From Anaerolineae bacterium (GTDB taxonomy: Bacteria > Chloroflexota > Anaerolineae > Aggregatilineales > Phototrophicaceae), in the NCBI GenBank assembly GCA_013360465.1, contig JABWBO010000007.1, positions 1 through 64,000 on the forward strand: 64,000 nt of DNA, read 5' to 3'. Each line of letters starts with the position of its first letter. Position 1 is the stretch's first letter. Under the pieces are notes generated by a model. It was not told the origin of the DNA, ran no database searches, and worked only from the letters and a program-made list of their open reading frames with translations. Both the position numbers and the translations under genes were made by a program. Positions 22,890 through 31,960 of this stretch are shown in pieces.

Positions 22890-24680
22890 ATGAAGCGATC
22901 CTTGTTCCCCCTGCTCTGCCTGGTACTTCTGCTTCCGAGGATGACAATGGCAAACCCTGCGCAATCAGACACCTCTTCTGCGGCGCTGAAAGGCATTACC
23001 GCTGTGACTGCGCTGTCGGCTGAGGTCGGGCGTTTCGAGAAGTTCGAAGTACAGATTACCCTGGATGCACAGTTCGACAATCCCTACGACCCGCAGGAGA
23101 TTCGCCTTGATGCCGAATTCACCGCTCCCTCCGGCAGGGTCATCAGCGTTGCCGGTTTCTACTACGAGGAATTCAGCTACAACGGTGGCAGCGTCGCGCC
23201 GTCAGGCGAGTCCTCCTGGCGCGTCCGCTTCACGCCGCAGGAGGTCGGTGAATATCGCTACCGCATCACCGCCTCGACCGCTGGGACGGCATTGAGCAGC
23301 GACGGTTACAGCTTCACGGCGCTGGAATCGAACCTTCCGGGTTTCGTGCGCGTCGATGCGCGCAATCAGCGTTACTTTGCCTTCGACGATGGCTCCCCTT
23401 ATTTCCCGGTCGGGCTGAATATGGCGTGGGGTTTATCGAACACGATTGGCGAGTACACCACCTGGCTCGACAAACTGGACGCCAGCGGCGGCAGTTTCAT
23501 CCGGGTGTGGATGGCGCCCTGGAACATGTCTATCGAGTGGATCGATACCGGTCTGGGCGACTACAGCCGCCGTCAGTTTCGCGCCTATGAACTCGATCAG
23601 GTGATTGCACTGGCGGAAGAACGCGGCGTCTATATCATGCTGACGCTGCTCAATCATGGGCAGTTCAACACATCGGTCAATCCAGAGTGGGCTGAGAATC
23701 CCTACAACAGCGCCAACGGTGGTCCCTGCGATGTACCGGAATGTTTCACCACCAACCCGGAGGCGATTCGCTACTGGGAACAGCGCCTGCGCTACATCGT
23801 CGCACGCTGGGGCTATTCCCCCAACATCATGGCATGGGAGTGGTGGAACGAGGTCAACTGGACCCCCCTTTCCGGCGAAGCGATCCTCGCGCCCTGGATC
23901 GAGCGCAACAGCGCGCTCATCCGCGAACTCGATCCCTACGATCATCTACTGACTCATTCCGGCTCGCCCAGCGCCCTCTCCAGGGTATGGTCGCCGCTAG
24001 ATTTCACCCAGGATCACTTTTACGACCGCGACGACTTCCCCCGGACATTTCTCAACGCCGTCCCGGAATGGTCGGAAGCCTATCCCGAAAAACCGTTCCT
24101 GGTCGGCGAATTCGGGCGGGCAACCGAGGCGCTCTCCTACGACAGCGAAGCCGTCGAGCTGCACATCGGCATCTGGAGCGCCCCTATGAACGGCGCGGCA
24201 GGCACCGCCATGACCTGGTGGTGGGACACCTATGTCCATCCCAATGATCTATGGGAGCGCCTGTTCGCCGGCATATCGGCGTTCTTCGCCGGTGAAGACC
24301 TGGGCGGACGCGCCTGGCGCAGACCGGAGACGGATTTCGTCGAACGCCCGCGCGCCCGCGTATTCGGTCTGCAGAGCGATGACCGCGCCCTGCTGTGGAT
24401 TGTCAGCCGTGACTATTCACCGCAGTATCTTGAAAGCGCTTACCTCGACAATCTGCGCGCTAGGGCGGAAAACCCGCTGAACATCGTATTTCCAGATGTG
24501 TCGGGTGCCGAGCTAGTCGTGAGCGGATTCCAGGCGGGGCGATACACTGTCGAAATCTGGGATACCTTCACGGGCGAAGTTCTTGATACCCAGGAAGCCG
24601 ATGCCCTCGACGGCAGCCTACAGATAGCGCTCCCCCGCTTCAACCGAGATCTGGCGATCAAGATCGCGGTGCAGCAATGA
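22890..24680 (+). CDS. Secreted DUF5060/GH5-like glycoside hydrolase
   Basis: This 596-residue protein has a signal peptide (1-21). A DUF5060 beta-sandwich follows (about 40-140, with WRVRFTPQEVGEYRYRITA), then a TIM-barrel of clan GH-A beginning YFPVGLNMAWG. E321 in WEWWNEVNW is the probable acid/base and E407 in FLVGEFGR the nucleophile. A C-terminal strand-rich domain (ALLWIVSRDYSP...) completes it. Proteins of this build are often annotated as mannanase- or cellulase-like; exact activity is unknown. It would cut a glycan outside the cell for the adjacent importer. Its stop overlaps the next start (ATGA). Confidence 0.85.
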   Translation: MKRSLFPLLCLVLLLPRMTMANPAQSDTSSAALKGITAVTALSAEVGRFEKFEVQITLDAQFDNPYDPQEIRLDAEFTAPSGRVISVAGFYYEEFSYNGGSVAPSGESSWRVRFTPQEVGEYRYRITASTAGTALSSDGYSFTALESNLPGFVRVDARNQRYFAFDDGSPYFPVGLNMAWGLSNTIGEYTTWLDKLDASGGSFIRVWMAPWNMSIEWIDTGLGDYSRRQFRAYELDQVIALAEERGVYIMLTLLNHGQFNTSVNPEWAENPYNSANGGPCDVPECFTTNPEAIRYWEQRLRYIVARWGYSPNIMAWEWWNEVNWTPLSGEAILAPWIERNSALIRELDPYDHLLTHSGSPSALSRVWSPLDFTQDHFYDRDDFPRTFLNAVPEWSEAYPEKPFLVGEFGRATEALSYDSEAVELHIGIWSAPMNGAAGTAMTWWWDTYVHPNDLWERLFAGISAFFAGEDLGGRAWRRPETDFVERPRARVFGLQSDDRALLWIVSRDYSPQYLESAYLDNLRARAENPLNIVFPDVSGAELVVSGFQAGRYTVEIWDTFTGEVLDTQEADALDGSLQIALPRFNRDLAIKIAVQQ

Positions 24681-26176
24681 CCGCCAGTTTTCCTGGAAGC
24701 CTTGACTTCAGGGCGCATCGACCGAGAAAGTGCAGAAGTGGGCACAGAGAAATATTGAACGCGCGTCTGTGGTCACGAACCGTCACTGTGATTCTGTGTG
24801 TCCTGCTGCTGTCGGCTCGCGGGATGAGCGCCGCCGAACCAGGAAGCTATGACACTTACGATCAGTCGGCATTCCTGGACGCGGACTGGTATCGCGAGAA
24901 TCTGGTGGACTCAGCCGATCTGTGGAACGGTGGTCTGGATGGCGACTCCGGGATGGGAGCCTATCGAGAGAACTTCAATGGTTTCTTCCACGTCAATCTG
25001 GATCGGCGATGGCGGCAGCTTCCTCTGATTTCCAGCACGACGGTGGCACAGAGCCGCGCAATCTACATGAACGTCGAAGCCTATCGTGCCGCCGGCGAAG
25101 CGAACGGGGAGCGATTTCTACAAGCGGTCACCCAGGGTGTCGCGTTTCTGCTTTCCGAGTTTCGCGACCGGCAATTTGGCGGGTTCACCTGGGCGGTCTC
25201 GCGCCGGGGCATCATCGACGATTCGATGAAGCACGGCTACGGCAACGTCCATCCCATCTTTGCGCTGACTCAAGCCTATTCCGTTACCGAAAATCCGGAG
25301 CATCTGGCGGCGGCGCTGGAGCAGCTTCAGGTCTTTCGGGAACGGTTCCTTGACCCGGCTTACGACTGCGCCATCCATCCCGGCTTTTCGCGCAATTTCA
25401 GCCAGATCATCGGCGTGAACAATATCGATGTCTTCACGCACTTCTTTGAGGCGCTGCTCGCCCTCCATGATGTCACCGACGGCGCACTGCAGGATGACAT
25501 CGACTCGCTCATCGTCCGGTGTGGCGACTTCCTGGTGAATACGCTCTATCGCGACCAGGAAGGCTATACCGACCGGGGTTATGTCGCCTACAACTATGAC
25601 GAGACGTGGCAGCCGTCGCAGATCCCCTATTCGCGGGAGGCGCAGTGGTCCGGGGCGCTTCACGCCACCACCGGACACAACATCGAACTGGCGTATCTGC
25701 TCAGCCGAGCCGTTGAACGGGGATTTGATCCCGAATGGCTGCAAACGGCGGACAAGCTGCTCCGCTTCTGCCTCGAATATGCGATCAATGCTGAGACCGG
25801 CGGCATGGTCTACGAGATCACCGGCTACGACGGGCAGCCTTTGTCGGGCAACCCGGATAACGCGCTGTACGTCTGGTGGGCGCAGGCTGAAACAGCGCGC
25901 GCGCTGCTGCATTTTGCCGTCGTCCGAAGCGAAGACGCTTATGCCGAGCCATTCAAGAAGGTCGAAACGCTCTTCCACGCGCTGTTGACCGATCAGGAAT
26001 TCGGTGGGTTGTATCAGAACCTGGACGCAGTCACCCTTCAGCCAGTCGGTCTCGACAAAAGCAGCATATGGAAGGTCAACTACCACTACGCCATGTTCTT
26101 CGCCGAAGCGCTTCGATTGCAGGCGCTCTACGCGGAACGACTCGCGCAGCTTGAGCCTGCGGGATCAGGCGCCTAA
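24677..26176 (+). CDS. Exported AGE/cellobiose-2-epimerase-superfamily protein
   Basis: This 499-residue protein has an alpha/alpha-barrel of the N-acylglucosamine 2-epimerase superfamily: RAIYMNVEAYRAAGE, GGFTWAVSRRGIIDDSMKHGYGN, HFFEALLALHDVT, EAQWSGALHATTGHNIELAYLL (the conserved His/Glu region) and KSSIWKVNYHYAMFFAEAL. Unusually for epimerases it carries a signal-peptide-like helix (SRTVTVILCVLLLSARGMSA). Starting at TTG 24755 would give a classical signal peptide, while ATG 24677 overlaps the previous stop. It could epimerise a manno-oligosaccharide before uptake, or the fold may serve a lyase or glycosidase. Function is inferred from context. Confidence 0.75.
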   Translation: MTASFPGSLDFRAHRPRKCRSGHREILNARLWSRTVTVILCVLLLSARGMSAAEPGSYDTYDQSAFLDADWYRENLVDSADLWNGGLDGDSGMGAYRENFNGFFHVNLDRRWRQLPLISSTTVAQSRAIYMNVEAYRAAGEANGERFLQAVTQGVAFLLSEFRDRQFGGFTWAVSRRGIIDDSMKHGYGNVHPIFALTQAYSVTENPEHLAAALEQLQVFRERFLDPAYDCAIHPGFSRNFSQIIGVNNIDVFTHFFEALLALHDVTDGALQDDIDSLIVRCGDFLVNTLYRDQEGYTDRGYVAYNYDETWQPSQIPYSREAQWSGALHATTGHNIELAYLLSRAVERGFDPEWLQTADKLLRFCLEYAINAETGGMVYEITGYDGQPLSGNPDNALYVWWAQAETARALLHFAVVRSEDAYAEPFKKVETLFHALLTDQEFGGLYQNLDAVTLQPVGLDKSSIWKVNYHYAMFFAEALRLQALYAERLAQLEPAGSGA

Positions 26177-26241
26177 TTTCGCGCCGTGAAAACTGGCGTT
26201 ATGCTTTACGGCGACTGAAACGACGGAACATGGAGACGACG

Positions 26242-27222
26242 ATGCTGAGACTTGCTGAAGTGCTGCCCCCCCAGCCGAATAATCTGTGGACGCTCGCCCG
26301 TCAGTGCGGAGTAGACTATGTCGTAGGGACCTTTGACTGGAGCAGAGGGACGGATGTCCCCAGGGAAGAACTGCCCTGGAGCTACATGTCGCTGGTACGG
26401 CTCAAAACCGCCTACGAAAACGCCGGTTTCCGCCTGGAAGTCATCGAGAACCGTCCACCGCTCAACAAGGCGAAGCTCGGTCTGCCGGGGCGTAATGAAG
26501 AGATCGACGCCGCCTGCGATCTGATCCGCAACATGGGCAAGTTGGGCATTGCCGTGTGGTGCTACGAGTGGATGCCCGTCTTCAACTGGATGCGCACTTC
26601 GAGCAACATCCCGGCGCGCGGTGGGGCGCTGGTCACCGGCTACGACCACGCGCTGATGAAGGACGCCCCGCTGACCGAATACGGCGAAGTGACGGAAGCG
26701 CATCTGTGGGATACGCTGAAGTACTTCCTGGATCGCGTCATCCCGGTCGCAGAAGAAGCCGGAGTCAAACTGGCGATGCATCCCGATGACCCGCCCCTCT
26801 CGCCGATTCGCGGCTTGGGGCGCATCATGCGCAGTGTTGACAACTTCCAGCGGCTCCTCGACATGGCTCCTAGCCCGGTCAACGGGATCACCCTCTGCCA
26901 GGGCAATTTCGCCCTGATGACCGATGATCTGCCCGGCGTCATCCGTCATTTCGGCGCTCAGGGCAAAATCTTCTTCGTTCATATGCGCGACGTTCGCGGC
27001 ACGCCGGAAAAATTCGTCGAAACCTTCCACGACGACGGACAGACGGATATGCTCGCCTGCATGAGGGCGTATCGTGACATCGACTTCGATGGACTCTGCC
27101 GCCCGGATCACGTCCCGACGATGCTCAACGACAGCAACGACCACGCCGGCTATTCGGCGGTCGGTCGGCTTTTTGCCCTGGGCTACCTGAAAGGGCTGCG
27201 CCAAGCCGTCTACGCTGAATGA
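26242..27222 (+). CDS. uxuA: Mannonate dehydratase (UxuA-type)
   Basis: This 326-residue TIM-barrel enzyme would convert D-mannonate to 2-keto-3-deoxygluconate. Diagnostic stretches are GVDYVVGTFDW, KLAMHPDDPP, GITLCQGNFALM, FFVHMRDVRG, ETFHDDGQTDM and RPDHVPTM, which hold the metal ligands (His, Cys, His, Asp) of the UxuA family. ATG 26242 has GGAGA at good spacing; ATG 26230 would add four residues. It is likely the last gene of the glycan operon. It links sugar-acid intermediates to the Entner-Doudoroff pathway, although uxaC/uxuB partners are not in the window. Confidence 0.9.
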   Translation: MLRLAEVLPPQPNNLWTLARQCGVDYVVGTFDWSRGTDVPREELPWSYMSLVRLKTAYENAGFRLEVIENRPPLNKAKLGLPGRNEEIDAACDLIRNMGKLGIAVWCYEWMPVFNWMRTSSNIPARGGALVTGYDHALMKDAPLTEYGEVTEAHLWDTLKYFLDRVIPVAEEAGVKLAMHPDDPPLSPIRGLGRIMRSVDNFQRLLDMAPSPVNGITLCQGNFALMTDDLPGVIRHFGAQGKIFFVHMRDVRGTPEKFVETFHDDGQTDMLACMRAYRDIDFDGLCRPDHVPTMLNDSNDHAGYSAVGRLFALGYLKGLRQAVYAE

Positions 27223-27233
27223 CGATTCTTTTG

Positions 27234-27262
27234 TTGACTCCCTGGCGGATTCGCAGTATCTT
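27234..27262 (+). promoter_or_regulatory. Sigma-70-type promoter of the acetoacetyl-CoA synthetase gene
   Basis: TTGACT (27234-27239) and TATCTT (27257-27262) are separated by exactly 17 bp, 36 bp before the ATG at 27298. It starts a new transcription unit after the mannonate dehydratase gene. Confidence 0.55.
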
Positions 27263-27297
27263 GCGCCTGGATTTCACAGACTGCCGGTCGGCAAAGG

Positions 27298-29280
27298 ATG
27301 GCGCGGGTGAGCAGAGTGCAGGAAGGCGATCTCCTGTGGACTCCCTCTCAGGAAGTCATCCAGGCGTCTAACCTGGAACGCTATCGGGCATGGCTGAATA
27401 CTGAGCGAGGCATCGCGCTGATGGACTATGCAGCGATGTGGCACTGGTCGGTGGAGTATCTCGAAGATTTCTGGGAAAGCCTGTTCGCCTTCTTCGATCT
27501 GCGCTACTCACAGCCCTGGACCGTGCCGCTCGTCGAGCGGAAGATGCCCGGCGCGCGCTGGTTTCCTGGAATGCGCCTGAACTACGCCGAAAATATCCTG
27601 GCACAGGCGGCTGCCGACCGCCCTGCCCTGATCTACTCAAGCGAGCGGGGCGATTTGGGTGAAGTCTCCTGGGTGGACCTGACAGCAGCGGTCGGTCGAG
27701 CTGCTCAAGCACTTCGGCGCGCCGGCGTTCAGCCGGGTGATCGAGTCGCCGCCTATGTTCCGAATATCCCCGAAGCTGTCATCGCCATGCTGGCATCCGC
27801 CAGTATCGGCGCGATCTGGTCCAGCTGCTCGCCAGATTTCGGCGCGCGCGGCGTGCTGGATCGCTTTCAGCAGATTGCCCCCAGGGTGCTGATCGCCGTG
27901 ACCGGCTACCAGTACAACGGCAGGGTCTTCGACCGCCGCGAAGTGGTCGCCGAACTGCTGAACGAACTCCCGAGCGTACAGCGCAGCCTGCTGCTGCCCT
28001 TCGATGGTATAGAAATGGATGCGCCGCGCGCCGAGGTTTGGTCCGACGCCCTGGCGCAGAGCGCCCCCGAACCGCCTGTTTTTGAGCAGGTCCCGTTCAA
28101 CCACCCGCTCTGGATCCTCTACTCCTCTGGCACGACAGGCTTGCCCAAAGCTATCGTACATGGGCACGGCGGAATGCTGCTGGAACACGCCAAGGCGGCG
28201 GCATTTCATAATGATTTGAAGCCGGGAGATCGCTTCTTCTGGTATACCAGCACGGGCTGGATGATGTGGAATTATCTGATCGGAAGCCTGCTTTCCGGCG
28301 CATCCGCCATCCTCTACAACGGCAGCCCGACCTACCCCACCTTCGATACGCTGTTCGCGCTGGCAGAACGCGCCGGCATGACCTATTTCGGCACGTCAGC
28401 GGCGTTCGTCTCCGCCTGCATGAAGGCGGAGATACACCCCCACCTGAAGTACGATTTATCGCGCATTCGGGGGGTGGGTTCGACCGGTTCACCGCTGAGC
28501 GTAGATGGCTTTACCTGGCTCTACGACAACATCAACCGCGATCTGGCGCTGGAATCGCTGAGCGGCGGCACGGATGTCTGTACGGCGTTCGTCGGCGGCG
28601 TGCGGTCCCAGCCGATCTATGCCGGTGAGTTACAGGGTAGGTCGCTCGGCGCGGCAGTGCGCGCGTTCGATGACGATGGACATGAGCTGATCGACGCCGT
28701 CGGCGAGCTGGTGATCACCGAGCCAATGCCCTCCATGCCGGTCATGTTCTGGAACGACCCAGACATGGCGCGCTACCGTGCCAGCTACTTCGATGTCTAC
28801 CCCGGCATCTGGCGGCACGGTGACTGGATCAGGATCAACGCACGCGGCGGCGGCGTGATCTATGGACGTTCCGATTCGACGATCAATCGCCAGGGCATCC
28901 GCATGGGGACCGCCGAACTCTACCGCGTGATTGAGTCCTTCCCCGAAGTGTCTGACAGTCTGATCATCGACCTGGAGATGCTCGGACGGGAATCGCGTCT
29001 GCTGTTGTTCATCGTCCTGAAAGAGGGTAAGGCATTCAATGACAGCCTGCGCCGGCAGATCATCCAAAGGCTGCGCCGCGATATTTCGCCCCGACATGCC
29101 CCCGACGAGATCGTGCCCGTTCCCGAAGTCCCCTACACGCTGAGCGGCAAAAAGATGGAAGTGCCGATTCGCAAAATCCTCCTGGGTTTCGATGTCGAGA
29201 CCGCCGTCAAGGCGAGTGCCATGCGCAACCCGGAGTCACTCGACTTTTTCATCGCCTACGCCAGGCGTATCGACAAGTAG
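27298..29280 (+). CDS. Acetoacetate--CoA ligase
   Basis: This 660-residue AMP-forming synthetase activates acetoacetate to acetoacetyl-CoA in the cytoplasm. The N-terminal WHWSVEYLEDFWESLFAFFD and WFPGMRLNYAENIL are typical of acetoacetyl-CoA synthetase/AcsA relatives. The A3 motif is YSSGTTGLPKAIVHG, A5 lies near YNGSPTYP..YFGTSAAFVS, A8 near WRHGDWIRI..GGGVIYGRSDSTINRQGIR, and the catalytic Lys is in YTLSGKKMEVPIRKI. Length matches the family (about 650). It is followed by a methyltransferase gene 13 bp away. Ketone-body or PHB-linked carbon use is a reasonable role. Confidence 0.92.
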   Translation: MARVSRVQEGDLLWTPSQEVIQASNLERYRAWLNTERGIALMDYAAMWHWSVEYLEDFWESLFAFFDLRYSQPWTVPLVERKMPGARWFPGMRLNYAENILAQAAADRPALIYSSERGDLGEVSWVDLTAAVGRAAQALRRAGVQPGDRVAAYVPNIPEAVIAMLASASIGAIWSSCSPDFGARGVLDRFQQIAPRVLIAVTGYQYNGRVFDRREVVAELLNELPSVQRSLLLPFDGIEMDAPRAEVWSDALAQSAPEPPVFEQVPFNHPLWILYSSGTTGLPKAIVHGHGGMLLEHAKAAAFHNDLKPGDRFFWYTSTGWMMWNYLIGSLLSGASAILYNGSPTYPTFDTLFALAERAGMTYFGTSAAFVSACMKAEIHPHLKYDLSRIRGVGSTGSPLSVDGFTWLYDNINRDLALESLSGGTDVCTAFVGGVRSQPIYAGELQGRSLGAAVRAFDDDGHELIDAVGELVITEPMPSMPVMFWNDPDMARYRASYFDVYPGIWRHGDWIRINARGGGVIYGRSDSTINRQGIRMGTAELYRVIESFPEVSDSLIIDLEMLGRESRLLLFIVLKEGKAFNDSLRRQIIQRLRRDISPRHAPDEIVPVPEVPYTLSGKKMEVPIRKILLGFDVETAVKASAMRNPESLDFFIAYARRIDK

Positions 29281-29293
29281 AGAGAAGCATCCC

Positions 29294-29938
29294 ATGAGCA
29301 GATCGCACCGCGAGATCATCGAGGAGTATTTCCGGCGCGGTGACTACATCGGCTGGTATGAAGCGCTCTACCAGAATGCCGGAGGTGATGCCAGCGCCGT
29401 CCCCTGGGCGCGTCTTTCTCCAGATCGCGATCTGGTCGATTGGCTGGAGACCGACGAGGTTGACGGCGCGGGAAGATCGGCGGTCGTCGTCGGCTGTGGC
29501 TTGGGCGACGATGCGGAAGCACTGGCGGAACGCGGTTTCGCCGTCACCGCCTTCGACATCTCGGCAGAGGCGATCCGCTGGTGTCGAAGGCGTTTCCCGG
29601 AAAGCCGGGTCGAATACGTCGCCGCCGATTTGTTCGACCTGCCGCCAGCATGGCGTGGGCGATTCGACCTGGTACTGGAAAGCCGCACCCTACAGTCCCT
29701 CCCCTGGCAGATGAACGCGCCGGCAGTCGCCCATATCGCCGCGCTGGTCGGGGGAACAGGCGCGCTCCTGGTGCTGTGCCTGGGACGCGACCCACATGAG
29801 GAACGCCGGGGCATCCCCTGGGCACAGTCGCGCGTCGAACTTGAACAATTCCAGGCGCATGAACTCCATGAGCGGCGCTTCGATGACCTGCGCGAACCCG
29901 GAGGGCATCGCCGTTTCCGCGTCATCTACACCCGGTAG
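29294..29938 (+). CDS. Class I SAM-dependent methyltransferase
   Basis: This 214-residue protein has motif I AVVVGCGLGDDAEALAERGF, motif II VTAFDISAEAIRWCRRRF, an acidic VEYVAADLFDLP and DLVLESRTLQSLP after it. A C-terminal strand (RRFDDLREPGGHRRFRVIYTR) resembles thiopurine/small-molecule methyltransferases. ATG 29294 is chosen because the upstream in-frame region is antisense-like and overlaps the ligase gene. It is located 13 bp after the ligase stop and probably co-transcribed. Substrate is unknown. Confidence 0.85.
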   Translation: MSRSHREIIEEYFRRGDYIGWYEALYQNAGGDASAVPWARLSPDRDLVDWLETDEVDGAGRSAVVVGCGLGDDAEALAERGFAVTAFDISAEAIRWCRRRFPESRVEYVAADLFDLPPAWRGRFDLVLESRTLQSLPWQMNAPAVAHIAALVGGTGALLVLCLGRDPHEERRGIPWAQSRVELEQFQAHELHERRFDDLREPGGHRRFRVIYTR

Positions 29939-30050
29939 GGTACAGACCTGGCTCTTGACCCCTCCTCGCTTGTCCATCATGATGTCTGTAGGAGCGTCCG
30001 CCTTGCGGACCAGAAGTGCCGAGCGAGAACACAAGGAGTCATGACTGTCG

Positions 30051-30635
30051 ATGAAAGTTGGGGTGCTGGCATTACAGGGCGCATTCATTGAACACGCGAA
30101 GAACATCCGTCTGCTGGGCGCAGAAGCGGTCGAGGTCCGGCGTCCTGAACATCTCGTCGGTCTGGATGCCTTGATTATCCCTGGCGGAGAGAGTACGACC
30201 ATCGGCAAGATCGCCACCAGTTACGGATTGATCGCGCCGCTGCGCGCATTCGCTCGAGAGAAGCCCACCTGGGGGACCTGTGCAGGGATGATCTTCCTGG
30301 CGAAGGACATCGGCTTTGACCGGCAGCCGGTGCTTGGATTGATGGACATCAAGGTCAACCGCAATGCCTTCGGTCGCCAGATAGACAGCTTCGAGACCGA
30401 CCTGCACATCAAGCCGCTCGGCGATATCCCGTTCCATGCGGTCTTCATCAGAGCGCCTGTCGTCACCGAAGTCCGCGCCAACGTCGAAGTGCTGGCAACC
30501 CTGGAAGATGGGCGTATCGTCGCTGTCGAGCAGGACAACCTGCTGGCGACTGCCTTCCATCCTGAACTGACTCCAGACCTTCGTCTGCACCAGTATTTCC
30601 TGCATAAAACAGGGCGGGGTGGCGGCAGCTGCTGA
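30051..30635 (+). CDS. pdxT: Pyridoxal 5'-phosphate synthase glutaminase subunit PdxT
   Basis: This 194-residue class I glutaminase supplies ammonia to PdxS for PLP synthesis. It has [26 protein letters not shown], the nucleophile Cys in [19 protein letters not shown] and the His/Glu of FHPELT. Length is as usual (about 190). pdxS is not next to it, whereas many genomes place pdxS-pdxT together. A PLP enzyme of the MalY type is encoded later in the window but is not linked. Confidence 0.95.
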   Translation: MKVGVLALQGAFIEHAKNIRLLGAEAVEVRRPEHLVGLDALIIPGGESTTIGKIATSYGLIAPLRAFAREKPTWGTCAGMIFLAKDIGFDRQPVLGLMDIKVNRNAFGRQIDSFETDLHIKPLGDIPFHAVFIRAPVVTEVRANVEVLATLEDGRIVAVEQDNLLATAFHPELTPDLRLHQYFLHKTGRGGGSC

Positions 30636-30650
30636 GCGTAAATTTGCCGT

Positions 30651-30698
30651 TTGCATTCCGGGAGATCATGCTACAATACGCGCGCTTTGCGCTACAAT
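30651..30698 (+). promoter_or_regulatory. Candidate promoter region of the acidic-protein gene
   Basis: Two TACAAT hexamers (30672-30677 and 30693-30698) lie in a duplicated GCTACAAT context. The first has TTGCAT at 30651-30656 with a short 15-bp spacer. One of them probably serves as -10 for the gene starting at 30738. Confidence 0.4.
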
Positions 30699-30737
30699 GA
30701 CCTTAGTTCATCTGCCACAAGACCAGGTGATAACGCG

Positions 30738-30953
30738 ATGATTGACGAAGAACTGTTCCTGTTGCGCGTCGATTATGGTGATGACAATGACGACATGATC
30801 GACGACGAGGATTACCTCGAAGACGAATTCGAGGATGAGGAGTTCGACGACGAGGACGACGACGAGTACTACGACGACGAGGACGAGTTTGACGAGGACG
30901 ACGACTACTACGACGACGAGGATGACGAGTACTACGACGACGAGGACGAGTAG
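30738..30953 (+). CDS. Extremely acidic Asp/Glu/Tyr-rich small protein
   Basis: This 71-residue protein has roughly 50 Asp or Glu residues, regularly broken by Tyr and Phe (EYYDDEDEFDEDDDYYDD). The first 14 residues (MIDEELFLLRVDYG) look like a short ordered head. The tail is made of near-repeats such as DDEYYDDEDE at protein level and GACGACGAG-type triplets at DNA level, so it can expand or contract by slippage. It would be disordered, and could bind cations, basic proteins or act as a nucleic-acid mimic. It lies between pdxT and a secreted propeller gene. No homologue is recognised. Confidence 0.7.
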   Translation: MIDEELFLLRVDYGDDNDDMIDDEDYLEDEFEDEEFDDEDDDEYYDDEDEFDEDDDYYDDEDDEYYDDEDE

Positions 30954-30970
30954 CCCTGCGTGAAGCCGTT

Positions 30971-31960
30971 GTGAACTTCGTCATGCGCGCCTTCCTGTTC
31001 CTATTCGCGCTGCTCCTGACCAGCGTGGGCGTATCTGCCCAGGGCGATTCGCCCGGAACGCTGGTCGGGCTTCTTGAAGCCGGTGACTTCAGGGCGCTTA
31101 CGGTTACAGATGACGGTGAGTACCTGCTTGTCACCGACGCTGCAACCAGTCAAATCCGCATTTACGCGCTGAACAATCTCGCTGAACCGCCGCTGATCGC
31201 CAGTGTAGCGGTTGATGGCGTCCCGACCGGGATCGCCGCAGGGCGGGGTTTTGTCCTCGTTGCGACCCGATCCTCGGCTAGCCCAAGCACGATTGAAGTC
31301 CTCGCCCCGGCGCGCTACGCCAGTGACTCTCCTTTTGCGGCAGGCAGCAACTACGTCGATCTGCCTTTCGAGACCGACAGCCTGATCGTCTCAGCGGAGC
31401 GTAACTACGCGGCAGCGCTCGGACAGGATCGCTTCGCCCTGCTCCGCCTGCGCTCCGCCGGCGACATTGATGCCCGCACCTTCAACCGATCAATTTCCGC
31501 CGCCGCCATCGCATCAGGGACCCTGTTCTATGCGGAAGGCAGCATCCTGCATGCTGCGCGTCTGAACGGCACATCGATTGCAGCAGACAGCGGCACGCTC
31601 GACGCGGGGGGCGCTGTCACCGGTGTCGCAATCAGCAGCGACGGATCGGTCGGCGCGCTGGCGCGGAGTGACGGCGAAATCCGCTTCTTTGACCCGAACG
31701 ATCTGGACCTGCTGGGGTCCACTTCCAGCGGTGTTCGCCCGGTCATCATTCAGTTCGGCGCTGCCGAAGGTCGCCTGCGACTGCTGGTCGCTGGACAGGG
31801 CGAGAACCGCCTCCGCGTCATCGATGCCGAGCAGCCCGACGCGCCGCGCAGTCTTGACGCTGACCTGCGATTGGATGGCAGCATCGTCGGCTTGACAACC
31901 TTCCCCGATCATGTGGTCGCCACAGACGGCAGCACCATCGGCATTTTCGCGCTCCCCTGA
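30971..31960 (+). CDS. Secreted WD40/YVTN-like beta-propeller protein
   Basis: This 329-residue protein has a signal peptide (AFLFLFALLLTSVGVSAQG). Repeated blade-like units of about 40-50 residues follow, of the type DFRALTVTDDGEYLLVTDAATSQIRIYAL and VTGVAISSDGSVGALARSDGEIRFF. Such propellers usually bind other proteins or polymers at the cell surface. GTG 30971 gives MNFVMRAF, with ATG 30983 as an alternative. It starts 17 bp after the acidic protein gene, and a terminator follows, so the two probably share an mRNA. Confidence 0.7.
   Translation: MNFVMRAFLFLFALLLTSVGVSAQGDSPGTLVGLLEAGDFRALTVTDDGEYLLVTDAATSQIRIYALNNLAEPPLIASVAVDGVPTGIAAGRGFVLVATRSSASPSTIEVLAPARYASDSPFAAGSNYVDLPFETDSLIVSAERNYAAALGQDRFALLRLRSAGDIDARTFNRSISAAAIASGTLFYAEGSILHAARLNGTSIAADSGTLDAGGAVTGVAISSDGSVGALARSDGEIRFFDPNDLDLLGSTSSGVRPVIIQFGAAEGRLRLLVAGQGENRLRVIDAEQPDAPRSLDADLRLDGSIVGLTTFPDHVVATDGSTIGIFALP

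Noticed and set aside
22070-23080. 336-residue minus-strand frame
   Set aside because: Antisense to the MalG-type permease, with His/Arg/Asp-rich composition typical of a shadow frame.
26206-27204. 332-residue minus-strand frame
   Set aside because: Antisense to the mannonate dehydratase gene, which carries all UxuA signatures.
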